Notes: generated by a model not told the origin, from the letters alone. Positions 34,136-43,140 are shown, counted from the stretch's first letter. The stretch is DNA of 64,000 nucleotides from Firmicutes bacterium UBA3553 (GCA_002381185.1 DFOA01000029.1:33966-97965), one strand, 5' to 3'. Program-made: numbers and translations.

Positions 34136-35458
34136 TTATTCGCTCCATAAATATTCGTTCCTCACGTTCTTTATGCAGACGTCTACGATTTGGTTTTTAA
34201 TATTAATATCACTTTTTATCAAAACTTTCAAGTAGTTTGTTGTATATCCTTCAAATATATTTTCTTTTTTGTGTGTTTCAATCAGGACAGGCATATTCCT
34301 ATCTATAAATTGCTTCATGAAATCCTTGGCTATGCTGTCTGCCAAGTCAATCAACATTTTGCTTCTTTGAGCTTTAACCGAATCATCTACCTGATTCTCC
34401 ATTTCAGCTGCCTTGGTTCCTTCTCTCACAGAATATTTGAATACATGAATTCTTGAGAATTTAATTGTTTTTACAAATTCAAGAGTTTCATAGAATTCTT
34501 CCTCGGTCTCTCCCGGAAAACCCACTATTATGTCTGTTGTTATTCCTGCTTCAGGCATAAATTTCCTGATTATTTCAACATTGTTTTTATACTCGGCTGT
34601 CGTGTACTTTCTGTTCATGCGGTTTAAAACGCTGTCGCTGCCGCTTTGAAGAGATAAATGAAAATGGTCGCACACTTTATCCAGCTTAGAATACCTTCTT
34701 ATAAAATCCTCAGTTATTAATTTAGGCTCCAGTGAACCCAGCCGTATTCTTTCGATTCCATCTATGTTATTAATGTCTTCAATTAATCTTATTAATGCAT
34801 CCTGCTCGTGAACATCTTTACCGTATGACGAAATGTGAATTCCGTTTAATACAATTTCCTTATATCCGTTGGCAGCAACTTTTTTGATTTCTTCAACAAT
34901 ATCATTGTGATTTCGGCTTCTTATGGGACCTCTCACATACGGGATTATACAATATGAACAATACTGGCTGCAACCGTCCTGAATTTTTATATTGGCACGC
35001 GTCTTGTCATGAACTGTGCTTATTTTTAATTCTTCGAAATCCTCTCTGCCGTAGAATTCTTCAATTTCAGCTTTTGACTCTGTATCATTTAATCTTTCTT
35101 TTATTAATTTTCCTATATTACTTTTATGCTTTGTCCCGATAATTATGTCTACATCTGTTTCTTTATTCAATTTTTCGCCGTTAAGCTGCACGCTGCAGCC
35201 CACAGCTACAACTAATGCATTTGGATTGATTCGTTTTGCCTTATTTATAAATTGCCTTGATTTTCTTTCGCTTTCTTTTGTTACAGCGCAGGTATTTATT
35301 ATATAAATATCACTTTGTTCTCCCTGTGGAAGCACTTCAAAGCCTTCTTTTTCAAGGAGTTCCGTCATTGCTTCTGTTTCAAACTGATTGACCTTGCATC
35401 CCAGAGTAGTAAATGATACGGTATATTTATCTTTTCTGTTTGTTTCCTGGTTGTTCAT
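34136..35458 (-). CDS. mtaB: tRNA t6A37 methylthiotransferase MtaB
   Basis: 440 residues. The N-terminal MTTase domain has TTLGCKVNQFETEAM and INTCAVTKESERKSRQ (auxiliary cluster cysteines). The radical SAM domain carries CSQYCSYC (CX3CX2C), and the TRAM domain ends the protein. It adds the methylthio group converting t6A to ms2t6A at A37 of ANN-decoding tRNAs. ATG 35458 has CTAGGAG. The promoter carries a perfect palindrome, so it may be specifically regulated. Confidence 0.95.
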   Translation of the reverse strand: MNNQETNRKDKYTVSFTTLGCKVNQFETEAMTELLEKEGFEVLPQGEQSDIYIINTCAVTKESERKSRQFINKAKRINPNALVVAVGCSVQLNGEKLNKETDVDIIIGTKHKSNIGKLIKERLNDTESKAEIEEFYGREDFEELKISTVHDKTRANIKIQDGCSQYCSYCIIPYVRGPIRSRNHNDIVEEIKKVAANGYKEIVLNGIHISSYGKDVHEQDALIRLIEDINNIDGIERIRLGSLEPKLITEDFIRRYSKLDKVCDHFHLSLQSGSDSVLNRMNRKYTTAEYKNNVEIIRKFMPEAGITTDIIVGFPGETEEEFYETLEFVKTIKFSRIHVFKYSVREGTKAAEMENQVDDSVKAQRSKMLIDLADSIAKDFMKQFIDRNMPVLIETHKKENIFEGYTTNYLKVLIKSDINIKNQIVDVCIKNVRNEYLWSE

Positions 35459-35475
35459 TTATTCTCCTAGCATAT

Positions 35476-35520
35476 ATATTATTTCTTTGAAATAATATCA
35501 CAAAAACTTATATATATCAA
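35476..35520 (-). promoter_or_regulatory. mtaB promoter with perfect 10-3-10 palindrome over the -10
   Basis: -35 TTGATA (35520-35515), 17-nt spacer, -10 TATTAT (35497-35492). ATATTATTTC (35476-35485), TTT and GAAATAATAT (35489-35498) form a perfect palindrome covering the -10, 17 nt before the mtaB ATG. It has operator geometry; the regulator is unknown. A transcript hairpin is also possible. Confidence 0.6.
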
Positions 35521-35523
35521 GGG

Positions 35524-35874
35524 TTAGTTCCAAAATGCATTCTCAATATGATTAATTTCATTATTATCGACAATAATTTCAATCACATCAAATTGACATA
35601 ACACATCATCAGAACCCATGCGCATGAAATAATATTTGGCTGCTTTGATAATTCTTTTTTGCTTGGCAGGTGTTACGGCTTCTCTCGGATAACCGTGTTC
35701 AGTATTTTTGCGCCCTTTAACCTCTATAAAATGAAGCCTGAAGTCTTTTGATGCAATGATATCTATTTCTCCGAATCTGCAGGTAAAATTTTCGTCTATT
35801 ATCTCATAACCTTTATTAAGCAGATACTTTTTGGCAGTCTTTTCATATTCAAAGCCCTTATTCTTATCATACAT
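35524..35874 (-). CDS. YraN family (UPF0102) endonuclease-like protein
   Basis: About 116 residues with GFEYEKTAKKYLLNKGYEII, CRFGEIDIIA (D...ExK-like nuclease core) and FIEVKGRK. A restriction-endonuclease-like fold of unknown role. ATG 35874 (MYDKNKGFEY) fits the family; the frame runs upstream to 35904 into repeat array C. No recognisable Shine-Dalgarno precedes the start, and the array occupies that position. In other Firmicutes yraN follows rnhB; here it lies next to mtaB. Confidence 0.88.
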   Translation of the reverse strand: MYDKNKGFEYEKTAKKYLLNKGYEIIDENFTCRFGEIDIIASKDFRLHFIEVKGRKNTEHGYPREAVTPAKQKRIIKAAKYYFMRMGSDDVLCQFDVIEIIVDNNEINHIENAFWN

Positions 35875-35884
35875 AGACATATAA

Positions 35885-36013
35885 CAATAGCTGAACGTTG
35901 GCAACTATAGCTGAACGATAGCTTGATAATTGTAATGTACCGTAAGCACATTTAATTATTCAATCGTTCACCCATTGTTCATCAATTGTTCAGCTATTGT
36001 TCCTCCATCGTTA
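35885..36013. repeat. 11-bp repeat array C (3' end of the Rrf2 gene)
   Basis: TYG cores at 35964, 35975, 35986, 35997 and 36008, exactly 11 nt apart (unit CAATTGTTCAG). The opposite arm has CRA/CGT-type cores at 35885, 35896 and 35916 with repeated ATAGCTGAACG. The last unit contains the Rrf2 stop (TTA, 36011-36013), the same position relative to the core as in array A. Confidence 0.78.
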
Positions 36014-36445
36014 AATATAGTACATGAGTGCGTCGTTACCTTTGTTATATTCATTGATTAAGTCTTCGAGTGTTATGTTGTCAATTAATTCAAAAACTTT
36101 TTCATCTATTTTGTCCCATAAATTCTTTTTAATGCATAATTCAATTTTATTGTTATTATTGATTTCATCTTCTTTTACAACTGACAAATCACCTTCAAGA
36201 GCTCTTAAAATATCGCCTACTTTTATTTCTGAAGTTTTTCCGTTAAGAAGATATCCGCCCTGAGATCCTTTAACACTTTTAACTATTGCAGATTTTCTTA
36301 AAGCTGAAAATACCTGTTCTAAATAGTTTTTAGATATGTTTTGTCTTTCTGCAATACTGATTAAAGAAACATAATCTCCACTTGAATTAAGAGACAAATC
36401 TATTACAGCACGAAGACCGTATCTTCCTTTTGTTGATATTCTCAT
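36011..36445 (-). CDS. Rrf2 family transcriptional regulator (CymR-like)
   Basis: 144 residues with MRISTKGRYGLRAVIDL, the winged-helix SIAERQNISKNYLEQVFSALR, and GGYLLNGKTSEIKVGDIL. Only one cysteine (IELCIKKN) is present, so the three-cysteine Fe-S site of IscR is missing. This points to a CymR/RsrR-type or ligand-dependent regulator rather than an Fe-S sensor. It has its own promoter. No iscS or cysteine gene lies beside it; targets are unknown. Confidence 0.88.
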   Translation of the reverse strand: MRISTKGRYGLRAVIDLSLNSSGDYVSLISIAERQNISKNYLEQVFSALRKSAIVKSVKGSQGGYLLNGKTSEIKVGDILRALEGDLSVVKEDEINNNNKIELCIKKNLWDKIDEKVFELIDNITLEDLINEYNKGNDALMYYI

Positions 36446-36464
36446 AATTTCACCTCTTACTGAT

Positions 36465-36493
36465 ATTATACCTATTAAATAAGTATTTTACAA
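36465..36493 (-). promoter_or_regulatory. Promoter of the Rrf2 gene
   Basis: TTGTAA (36493-36488), 17-nt spacer, TATAAT (36470-36465). It is located immediately after the nucleoside-permease stop, where no terminator is visible, so read-through from the ABC operon is possible. Confidence 0.7.
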
Positions 36494-36500
36494 TAAATTC

Positions 36501-37454
36501 TTATCTGCTTCCCTTGTCATAAGGAATTCCTTCTGCCTTTGGAGCCTGAGAATTCTTGGATGAAAATGTCAGAACAATTAATGTTGCTATATACGGAATC
36601 ATTTTATATATTTCATTTGATATGGGCAGAGTCTTGAGAAACGGTATTCCTGAATAAGCAGAGGCGAATGTCTTCATTATTCCGAAGAAGAATGCCGCAA
36701 AGAATATCTTATTTGTTCTCCATTGACCGAATATCAACACCGCCAGTGCCAGGAAGCCGTATCCTGCAACGGTTGCGTTGAAGTTTGTACTTGTGGGTAC
36801 TACAAATGTGAGCCCTCCTAATCCTCCCAGCATTCCGGATATAAAAACACCTGCATATCTTATACGGTATACATTAATCCCCACCGAATCAGCCGCCTGA
36901 GGATGTTCACCGCAGGCACGGAGTCTTAACCCGAAACGGGTATGATTTATAACAATCCAGGATAAAAGTGCGATTCCTAATCCAATATAAGTTGTTATAT
37001 AACAATTTTTAAAAAGTATGGATCCAATTATCGGTATATCACCTAAAAAAGGAACCTTTTTAATGTAAAATGTATCCATGAACTGTACTTGCTGAACTCC
37101 CTGTACCATTCTTGCAACAAATATAGCAAAGGCGGGAGCAAACATATTCAGTGCTGTACCGCTTATTGTCTGGTCTGCTTTAAGCTTAATTGATGCAAAT
37201 GCATGAAAAATTGAGAATATCCCTCCGGCAATTGCTGATACCAATACTGATAACAAAAGAAGGCTTTGTCCGCTCATGGTATTCTGAAAAACATTTATAA
37301 ATGAAATTCCGGCGAATGCTCCGATAACCATTATGCCTTCCAATGCAATGTTAATTATACCGCTTCGCTCTGAAAACATTCCTCCCAAAGCAACTATTAA
37401 CAGAGGAATTGCAAAATACATAGTTTGCTGCGCTACAAAATAAACCGTATCCAT
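36501..37454 (-). CDS. Nucleoside ABC transporter permease 2 (YufQ/NupQ-like)
   Basis: 317 residues, about nine membrane helices. The signature GMFSERSGIINIALEGIMVIGAF is near the start and ACGEHPQAADSVGINVYRIRYAGV is the cytoplasmic loop, as in BPD-transp-2 family permeases for purine nucleosides. It ends PKAEGIPYDKGSR. Last gene of the operon, directly after the other permease, ATG with AGGAGG. Confidence 0.92.
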   Translation of the reverse strand: MDTVYFVAQQTMYFAIPLLIVALGGMFSERSGIINIALEGIMVIGAFAGISFINVFQNTMSGQSLLLLSVLVSAIAGGIFSIFHAFASIKLKADQTISGTALNMFAPAFAIFVARMVQGVQQVQFMDTFYIKKVPFLGDIPIIGSILFKNCYITTYIGLGIALLSWIVINHTRFGLRLRACGEHPQAADSVGINVYRIRYAGVFISGMLGGLGGLTFVVPTSTNFNATVAGYGFLALAVLIFGQWRTNKIFFAAFFFGIMKTFASAYSGIPFLKTLPISNEIYKMIPYIATLIVLTFSSKNSQAPKAEGIPYDKGSR

Positions 37455-38687
37455 TTAAAATTCCTCCTTTTCATCAGATTCAACATGTTTTGTTTCTTCA
37501 TCCTTTACAGGCTTTAATTCTGTATCCTCAAGATTGTCAATATTATTATTTTCAGCAGAGGATAATTGTTCTGATTGAATTACCGTTTCACCTGATCCGG
37601 CAGTTCCTTCAATTGTCCTGGTAAAAAACCTATTGATCAATTGTTTAAACATCAGTGCAAATGCACCGCAGTATATTATGACCGCAATTATCATATCTAT
37701 TACTTCAGGCACAAAGTTATATAGCTGAATATTGAATCCTCCCACTGTTAAATGAGCTATAAACAATCCTGAAAATAATATTCCGATAGGATGGGACATA
37801 CCGAGCAGCGCAACAGAAATTCCGCTGAATCCTTCAGGTGATAATATGTCTAATACCTGCAGATATTTACCGGATCCTGAAAGGTACAATAGTCCTCCGC
37901 CCAATCCGGATAATGCTCCTGCTATGACCATTGACAGTATAATGCTTTTCTTTTCATTGATACCGGCATATCTGCTGGCATTCTTATTGCTTCCGCATGC
38001 TTTCAATTCATATCCGAAAGTAGTTTTCTGAAGTATTATATAAACTATGATAACCGCCAGTACAGCTATTAAAATTCCTATATTAAGATTGCCTGTATTA
38101 AATAACTTATCAAGACCTGCCTTTGGTAATATTGCACTTTTAGCCACTGGTTTAGATTGATTTTTAAGAGCATCGTAAACTGTTTTTACTATGGTCATAT
38201 TTACAAGATACATACCTATATAATTCATCATTATTGATGTTATTACTTCATTAACATTGAAAAATGCTTTAAGTAATCCTGGACCGGCTCCCCATACAGC
38301 ACCGGCAGCCATTGCTCCAAAAAGTGCTACAAGCCAGTGCATTTCAGGTGGAATAAATGTCCACTTAATTCCGATATAAATGGCAGCAAATGCTCCGCAG
38401 GTAAATTGTCCTGAAGCTCCTATGTTAAAAAGCCCTGTTTTAAATGCAAACCCTACAGATAAACCGGTCATGATAATCGGTGTGGCATAATAAATCACTT
38501 GGCCTATTCCTCTGGAACCTTGCGAAAAGCCGCCTACTAAAATAGTAAGAAATGCAGGAAAAGCGTCTTTTGCATTACTGATGAGCAAAATAACAAGTCC
38601 AAAAAGCAAACCTGCAGCAATTGCCATTAATGATGATATAAAACTGCTTATTCCTTTGAACTCCAGCAAATTATGCTTTTTTTCCAT
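37455..38687 (-). CDS. Nucleoside ABC transporter permease 1 (YufP/NupP-like)
   Basis: About 410 residues. Eight to ten helices, with TGLSVGFAFKTGLFNIGASGQF and KACGSNKNASRYAGINEKKSI typical of the larger BPD-transp-2 subunit. A hydrophilic acidic tail of about 60 residues (ENNNIDNLEDTELKP) is unusual in length. ATG 38687 has GAGGTG; GTG 38696 is upstream in the same frame. It overlaps the ATPase gene by 17 bases. Confidence 0.92.
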   Translation of the reverse strand: MEKKHNLLEFKGISSFISSLMAIAAGLLFGLVILLISNAKDAFPAFLTILVGGFSQGSRGIGQVIYYATPIIMTGLSVGFAFKTGLFNIGASGQFTCGAFAAIYIGIKWTFIPPEMHWLVALFGAMAAGAVWGAGPGLLKAFFNVNEVITSIMMNYIGMYLVNMTIVKTVYDALKNQSKPVAKSAILPKAGLDKLFNTGNLNIGILIAVLAVIIVYIILQKTTFGYELKACGSNKNASRYAGINEKKSIILSMVIAGALSGLGGGLLYLSGSGKYLQVLDILSPEGFSGISVALLGMSHPIGILFSGLFIAHLTVGGFNIQLYNFVPEVIDMIIAVIIYCGAFALMFKQLINRFFTRTIEGTAGSGETVIQSEQLSSAENNNIDNLEDTELKPVKDEETKHVESDEKEEF

Positions 38688-40209
38688 ATTTCGCACCTCT
38701 TTTCGAACCGGCCATATAAAGACCTAATTCTTTCACTGTAATTTCTTTTGGATTCAAATCCCCTACAATTTCACCTTCATAAATTACTAATATTCTGTCA
38801 CTTACATTCATAACCTCGTCTAACTCCAATGAAATTAAAAGGACTGCTTTCCCTTCGTCTCTTTGTGCAACCAATTGTTTATGAATATATTCGGTTGCTC
38901 CTACATCAAGACCTCTCGTAGGCTGTACAGCCAGGACTATTTCAGGATTCCTGTCAAGTTCCCTGGCAATTATAAGTTTTTGCTGATTTCCTCCGGACAT
39001 GTTTCTGACTATAGAATCTTCATCTCTGGGGCTTCTGATGTCGTATTGCTTAATCAGCTTTTTTGCATACTCCCTTACAGTATTAAATTTAATAAATCCT
39101 GATTTGTGAAATCTCGGTTCATAATAAGTTTGCAGAACAGCATTTTGCTGAAGATCAAAATCCAGTATCAAGCCGTGTTTATGTCTGTCCTCAGGTATAT
39201 GAGCCATTCCGTCAATGCATTTTTTTCTTATAGATTCTTTTGTAATATCCTTGCCGTTTAAAATAATCTTTCCTTCATTAATAGGCATGAGTCCTGTAAT
39301 TCCATACACCAGCTCTGATTGTCCATTTCCGTCAATACCGGCAATACAAACTATTTCACCTTTCCTCACTTCGAAGGATACGTCATTGACTACATTCTTC
39401 TTGGAATTCTTGGATTTAATAGTGAGGTTTTTAACTTCAAAAACGGCCTCTCCTGTTTTTATGTCTTTCTTTTCTATATTAAAATTAATTTTACGTCCCA
39501 CCATCATTTCTGACATTTGTTCCTTCGTTGTAGTACTGACATCTACAGTTCCTATCCATTTACCTTTTCGTAAGATTGTGCAGCGGTCCGCCGCTTCTTT
39601 AATTTCGTTTAATTTGTGTGAGATGAAAATAATTGATTTTCCTTCGCTTACTAATTCTTTCATTATTTTCATTAATTCTTCTATTTCCTGAGGTGTTAAC
39701 ACTGCAGTAGGTTCATCAAAAATCAATATATCGCTGTCTAAGTATAACATCTTAAGAATTTCAACCCTTTGCTGCATTCCCACCGTAATATCCGAAATAT
39801 ACGCATCCGGATCAATTTTTAATTTATAGCGTTCACTGAGATCCATTACTTTCTTTCTTGCATCTTCTTTTTTTAATACACCCATCTTTACAGTTTCTCT
39901 TCCCAATATAATGCTTTCCAAAACTGTAAAATTATGAACTAATTTAAAATGCTGATGAACCATCCCTATATTCAGATTATTTGCATCATTAGGATTATTA
40001 ATTTGTTCTGGCTTGCCATTAATAATAATTTCACCTTTTTCTGCCTGATACAAACCAAATAAAACACTCATTAACGTAGACTTTCCGGCTCCGTTTTCTC
40101 CTAAAAGAGCATGCACTTCACCCTTTCTGACTTTAAGGGTCACATCATCCAGAGCTTTAAAATTGCCGAAAATTTTAGTAATGTGGTTCATTTCTATTAC
40201 GTACTCCAT
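38671..40209 (-). CDS. Nucleoside ABC transporter ATPase, two domains (YufO/NupO-like)
   Basis: About 512 residues with two ABC cassettes. The first has GENGAGKSTLMSVLFG, VGMQQRVEILK and DEPTAVLTPQEIEE. The second has GIDGNGQSELVYG, MSGGNQQKLIIARE and VQPTRGLDVGA (degenerate Walker B), the RbsA/NupO layout. ATG 40209 has AGGTGG at correct distance. It couples ATP hydrolysis to uptake through the two permeases. Confidence 0.95.
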   Translation of the reverse strand: MEYVIEMNHITKIFGNFKALDDVTLKVRKGEVHALLGENGAGKSTLMSVLFGLYQAEKGEIIINGKPEQINNPNDANNLNIGMVHQHFKLVHNFTVLESIILGRETVKMGVLKKEDARKKVMDLSERYKLKIDPDAYISDITVGMQQRVEILKMLYLDSDILIFDEPTAVLTPQEIEELMKIMKELVSEGKSIIFISHKLNEIKEAADRCTILRKGKWIGTVDVSTTTKEQMSEMMVGRKINFNIEKKDIKTGEAVFEVKNLTIKSKNSKKNVVNDVSFEVRKGEIVCIAGIDGNGQSELVYGITGLMPINEGKIILNGKDITKESIRKKCIDGMAHIPEDRHKHGLILDFDLQQNAVLQTYYEPRFHKSGFIKFNTVREYAKKLIKQYDIRSPRDEDSIVRNMSGGNQQKLIIARELDRNPEIVLAVQPTRGLDVGATEYIHKQLVAQRDEGKAVLLISLELDEVMNVSDRILVIYEGEIVGDLNPKEITVKELGLYMAGSKRGAKYGKKA

Positions 40210-40237
40210 AAACATACCACCTAATCATAAATTTACG

Positions 40238-40281
40238 AATAAGGTTGCTTAAAAGGCCAAAGCCCAAAAAGCAACCTTATT
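40238..40281 (-). terminator. Intra-operon hairpin between BMP lipoprotein and ATPase genes
   Basis: AATAAGGTTGCTT (40238-40250) and AAGCAACCTTATT (40269-40281) are perfect 13-bp arms. Such hairpins commonly raise binding-protein transcript over the membrane genes by partial termination or by blocking 3' decay. No long T-run follows, so stabilisation is as likely as attenuation. Confidence 0.7.
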
Positions 40282-40312
40282 ATAACTACTTATTACTAAT
40301 TATTTTTAAATA

Positions 40313-41485
40313 TTATTTAATTACCTCTACCTTAACTTTTTCCACAGGTATGTCTCCTGCTGTTACTTCTTCGGCAGGCTTACCTGCTTTTTCTACAACA
40401 GCTGAATCATTTAATATTTCTACTTCCTGTGCTACAACTTTTCCATAGATAGCATCATAATCAGCTTGTGTAAATTTTTCAAATCTTGAATTTTCCATTG
40501 GCAATTGAACGCCTTCAACAGTTGCATCCAATGTAACTGAAGTTCCGCCAGGGAAATTTCCTGCATAATAAGCTGTTAAAGCATCATATACAGATTTTGA
40601 AAGGTTTTTCATAGAAGAAGTAATAACTGTATCTGATTCAGCTGATTGGTCAACGTCAACACCTATAACTTTTGTTCCAGCTGCTTCGGCTGCTTTCATA
40701 ACTGAATTACCTACAGCACCGCCGCATGCAAATATAACTTCTGTTCCTTCATTGTACCATGCTGAAGCCTTTGCCTGATTTTCAGGAGAAGCATCAAAGT
40801 TTCCTACATAAGTATATTTGATCTGGATTTCATCAGATAGCCCAAGTTCTTTAGCTGCATAATCAGCGCCTTGTACAAATCCATATCCGAAACGTACAAC
40901 TGCAGGAACAGCCATACCGCCCATAAATCCTAACTTGGTGTAACCTTCTTTTACTATACTGTATCCGGCAAGGAATCCTGCTTCTTCTTCAGCATAGAAT
41001 ATTGAGTATGTGTTAGGAGCTATTTCAATATTGTAATCTCCCGCGTGAGGTGCACCATCAAGAATTACAAATTTAACATCAGGATATGTTGTTTGAACTG
41101 TATGAATCGGAACTTCAAACAAGAATCCCGGACACACAACAACTTTTGCGCCTGCTTTAACAGCCAAATCAATAGAGTTAATATAAGCAGAGTCTGATTT
41201 TTCTGTTGGCTTATAATATTTGTATGTAATATTGTTTTCTTTTGCATAAGCTTCTACGCCTTCCCATGCACCCTGATTGAATGATTTGTCGTCGATAGTT
41301 CCAACGTCAGTGATAAGTGCAAGTTCAAATGTGTCGCTTTTGCTTGGTGTTTCTGCTGCAGGTGTTTCTGGCGTTTCAGGTGTTTCAGCCGGAGTTTCCG
41401 GTGTTTGGTTGTTTGTACATGCTGAAAATGCAAAAACCATCATTAAAGCAAGTACAACAACAGCTAATTTTCTCCATAAATTCAT
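40313..41485 (-). CDS. BMP family nucleoside-binding lipoprotein
   Basis: Signal KLAVVVLALMMVFAFSAC with lipobox Cys, a PET-rich linker (TPETPAETPETPETPAAE), then the BMP/Med domain: ALITDVGTIDDKSFNQGAWEG, VKAGAKVVVCPG and GVDVDQSAESD. It binds purine or pyrimidine nucleosides on the outer face and feeds the downstream ABC complex. ATG 41485 is used, since the frame upstream to 41503 contains its GGAGG site. Strong expression is suggested by the following hairpin. Confidence 0.94.
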   Translation of the reverse strand: MNLWRKLAVVVLALMMVFAFSACTNNQTPETPAETPETPETPAAETPSKSDTFELALITDVGTIDDKSFNQGAWEGVEAYAKENNITYKYYKPTEKSDSAYINSIDLAVKAGAKVVVCPGFLFEVPIHTVQTTYPDVKFVILDGAPHAGDYNIEIAPNTYSIFYAEEEAGFLAGYSIVKEGYTKLGFMGGMAVPAVVRFGYGFVQGADYAAKELGLSDEIQIKYTYVGNFDASPENQAKASAWYNEGTEVIFACGGAVGNSVMKAAEAAGTKVIGVDVDQSAESDTVITSSMKNLSKSVYDALTAYYAGNFPGGTSVTLDATVEGVQLPMENSRFEKFTQADYDAIYGKVVAQEVEILNDSAVVEKAGKPAEEVTAGDIPVEKVKVEVIK

Positions 41486-41543
41486 AATACTATCTTCCTC
41501 CATATTTCTATTATTTTAAAAAATGTAATTTATAAACTACCGC

Positions 41544-42197
41544 TTATTCAGCGTCATTTATCATTTTAATTGCGGAGCTGGTTCCTATTCTGGAACATCC
41601 TTCATTAATAAATGCTTCCATGTCAGCAACTGTTTTTACACCGCCTGAGGCTTTTATTTTAACATTTGGTCCAATGTGCTGTTTAAATAATTTAACATCA
41701 TCCATTGTAGCACCTCCTGTTCCGAAACCTGTTGAAGTCTTAATGTAATCGGCACCTGCAGCAGTAACCGCATGGCACATTTCGATTTTTTCTTCTTCAG
41801 TCAAATAACAAGTTTCAACAATAACCTTTAATATTTTGCTGCCTGCAGCTTTTTTTACGGCAGCTATTTCTTCCTCTACCTTTTTATATTGTTTGTTTTT
41901 AACATCTGAAATATTTACTACCATATCTATTTCATTAGCGCCGTCCTTGATTGCCTGTTCGCATTCGGTTATTTTTGCTTCTGTTACTGAATATCCCAGC
42001 GGAAATCCTATAACAGTACAGATATTAATTTTATTACCATATGTATCATGAATTTTCTTTATATAACATGGCGGAATACAAACAGATGCGGTCTTGTATT
42101 CAATTGCTTCGTCACATAGAGTTTTTATTTCTTCCCATGTTGCAAACGCTTTCAGCTGAGTGTGGTCAACAAATTTCAAAAGCTCAAATTTATTCAT
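41544..42197 (-). CDS. deoC: Deoxyribose-phosphate aldolase
   Basis: 217 residues, TIM barrel, with DHTQLKAFATWEEI, IGFPLGYSVTEAK, EIDMVVNI and the Schiff-base lysine in YIKTSTGFGTGGATMDDVKL, then KASGGVKT. It cleaves deoxyribose-5-phosphate to acetaldehyde and glyceraldehyde-3-phosphate. First gene of the nucleoside-uptake operon, so import and catabolism are joined. ATG 42197 has AAGGGAG. Confidence 0.96.
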   Translation of the reverse strand: MNKFELLKFVDHTQLKAFATWEEIKTLCDEAIEYKTASVCIPPCYIKKIHDTYGNKINICTVIGFPLGYSVTEAKITECEQAIKDGANEIDMVVNISDVKNKQYKKVEEEIAAVKKAAGSKILKVIVETCYLTEEEKIEMCHAVTAAGADYIKTSTGFGTGGATMDDVKLFKQHIGPNVKIKASGGVKTVADMEAFINEGCSRIGTSSAIKMINDAE

Positions 42198-42243
42198 ATT
42201 TTAACTCCCTTGCCCATTATTTATATACCATCTCATATTTATA

Positions 42244-42272
42244 AGTTTAGCACAAAAAAATACATTCGTCAA
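42244..42272 (-). promoter_or_regulatory. Promoter of the deoC-nucleoside ABC operon
   Basis: TTGACG (42272-42267), 17-nt spacer, TAAACT (42249-42244). The rest of 42198-42494 contains the palindrome at 42416-42438 and the rnhB terminator but no convincing gene. Confidence 0.65.
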
Positions 42273-42415
42273 TTATAAGTCTTTGAATTGATGAATGAAA
42301 AACACTTGGATTTTCAAAGTATTTTATAATAAAATTATGGATATTCATGTAATAATCTATTTTTATTCTTCAGATTATTTTTAAAAAGAATTCGCATTGG
42401 TTGCTGCATCTTATT

Positions 42416-42438
42416 ATTAGTTTATGCAATAAACTAAT
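42416..42438. promoter_or_regulatory. Perfect 10-3-10 palindrome upstream of deoC
   Basis: ATTAGTTTAT (42416-42425), GCA, ATAAACTAAT (42429-42438). It stands about 145 nt upstream of the deoC -35 and 40 nt from the rnhB terminator. It is a candidate distal operator. The same 10-3-10 geometry is seen at the mtaB promoter, with a different sequence. Confidence 0.4.
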
Positions 42439-42479
42439 CTTGTCTGCAAATATACTTAGAAGATAAGCCAGTAAAGCAT

Positions 42480-42516
42480 AAAAAAGAACAAATGCTATAC
42501 GAAGCTGATTTGTTCT
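42480..42516 (-). terminator. Terminator overlapping the rnhB stop
   Basis: AGAACAAAT, a 14-nt loop and ATTTGTTCT followed by TTTTTATG on the minus strand. Its 5' arm is within the last rnhB codons. It ends the large ftsY/ffh/rplS/rnhB group. Confidence 0.82.
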
Positions 42517-43127
42517 TGTGTGTTCAATATTTTTTTAAGAAATGTTTTTCTATGTATTTCAGCAGGACCATATTCAAGGAGTGCCTGCACATGTTCTTTT
42601 GTTCCGTAGCCTTTGTTTTTTGCAAATTTATATTCGGGATAAAGTTTGTCCAATTCATCCATTTGCGTGTCTCTTGTAACCTTGGCTATAATTGAAGCAG
42701 CCGCTATACCGTGGCATTTTGCATCACCTTTGATTATATTTAGCTGCGGTATGTCAATATCTAACTTTTCAGCATCTATTAACAGGTAATCAGGAATTAC
42801 CTGATTTCCGTCTTTGTCCCTCAAATTTGCAACAGCCTGCATCATGGCAAGTTTCGTGGCTTTTTTTATGTTTATATCATCCACTGTTTCGCAATCCATC
42901 TCGCCAATTCCGATTGCTAATGCTTTTTCTTTAATTATATCAAATAATTTCTCCCTTTTTTTAGGCGTTAACTTTTTTGAATCATTAACACCTTCAATTA
43001 ACAAGCCGGGGGGCATGATTATTGCGCATGTTACCACGCTGCCCGCAAGACAGCCTCTTCCCACTTCGTCAATACATGCAAGGTATTTATAACCCTTGTC
43101 CCAAAGCTCCTGTTCAATTTTAAGCAT
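42495..43127 (-). CDS. rnhB: Ribonuclease HII
   Basis: About 210 residues with CIDEVGRGCLAGSVV (DEVGRG catalytic motif), IEGVNDSKKLTPKKRE, LIDAEKLDIDIP and HGIAAASIIAKVTRD. It removes RNA from RNA-DNA hybrids and single ribonucleotides. ATG 43127 has AGGAGGG; the upstream frame to 43169 runs into repeat array F. Follows rbgA, as in Bacillus. Confidence 0.96.
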   Translation of the reverse strand: MLKIEQELWDKGYKYLACIDEVGRGCLAGSVVTCAIIMPPGLLIEGVNDSKKLTPKKREKLFDIIKEKALAIGIGEMDCETVDDINIKKATKLAMMQAVANLRDKDGNQVIPDYLLIDAEKLDIDIPQLNIIKGDAKCHGIAAASIIAKVTRDTQMDELDKLYPEYKFAKNKGYGTKEHVQALLEYGPAEIHRKTFLKKILNTQEQISFV

Positions 43128-43140
43128 AATACCCTCCTGA

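Noticed and set aside
42330..42408. 24-codon minus-strand frame beginning MQQPMRILFK
   Set aside because: No ribosome binding site and only a weak promoter-like sequence.
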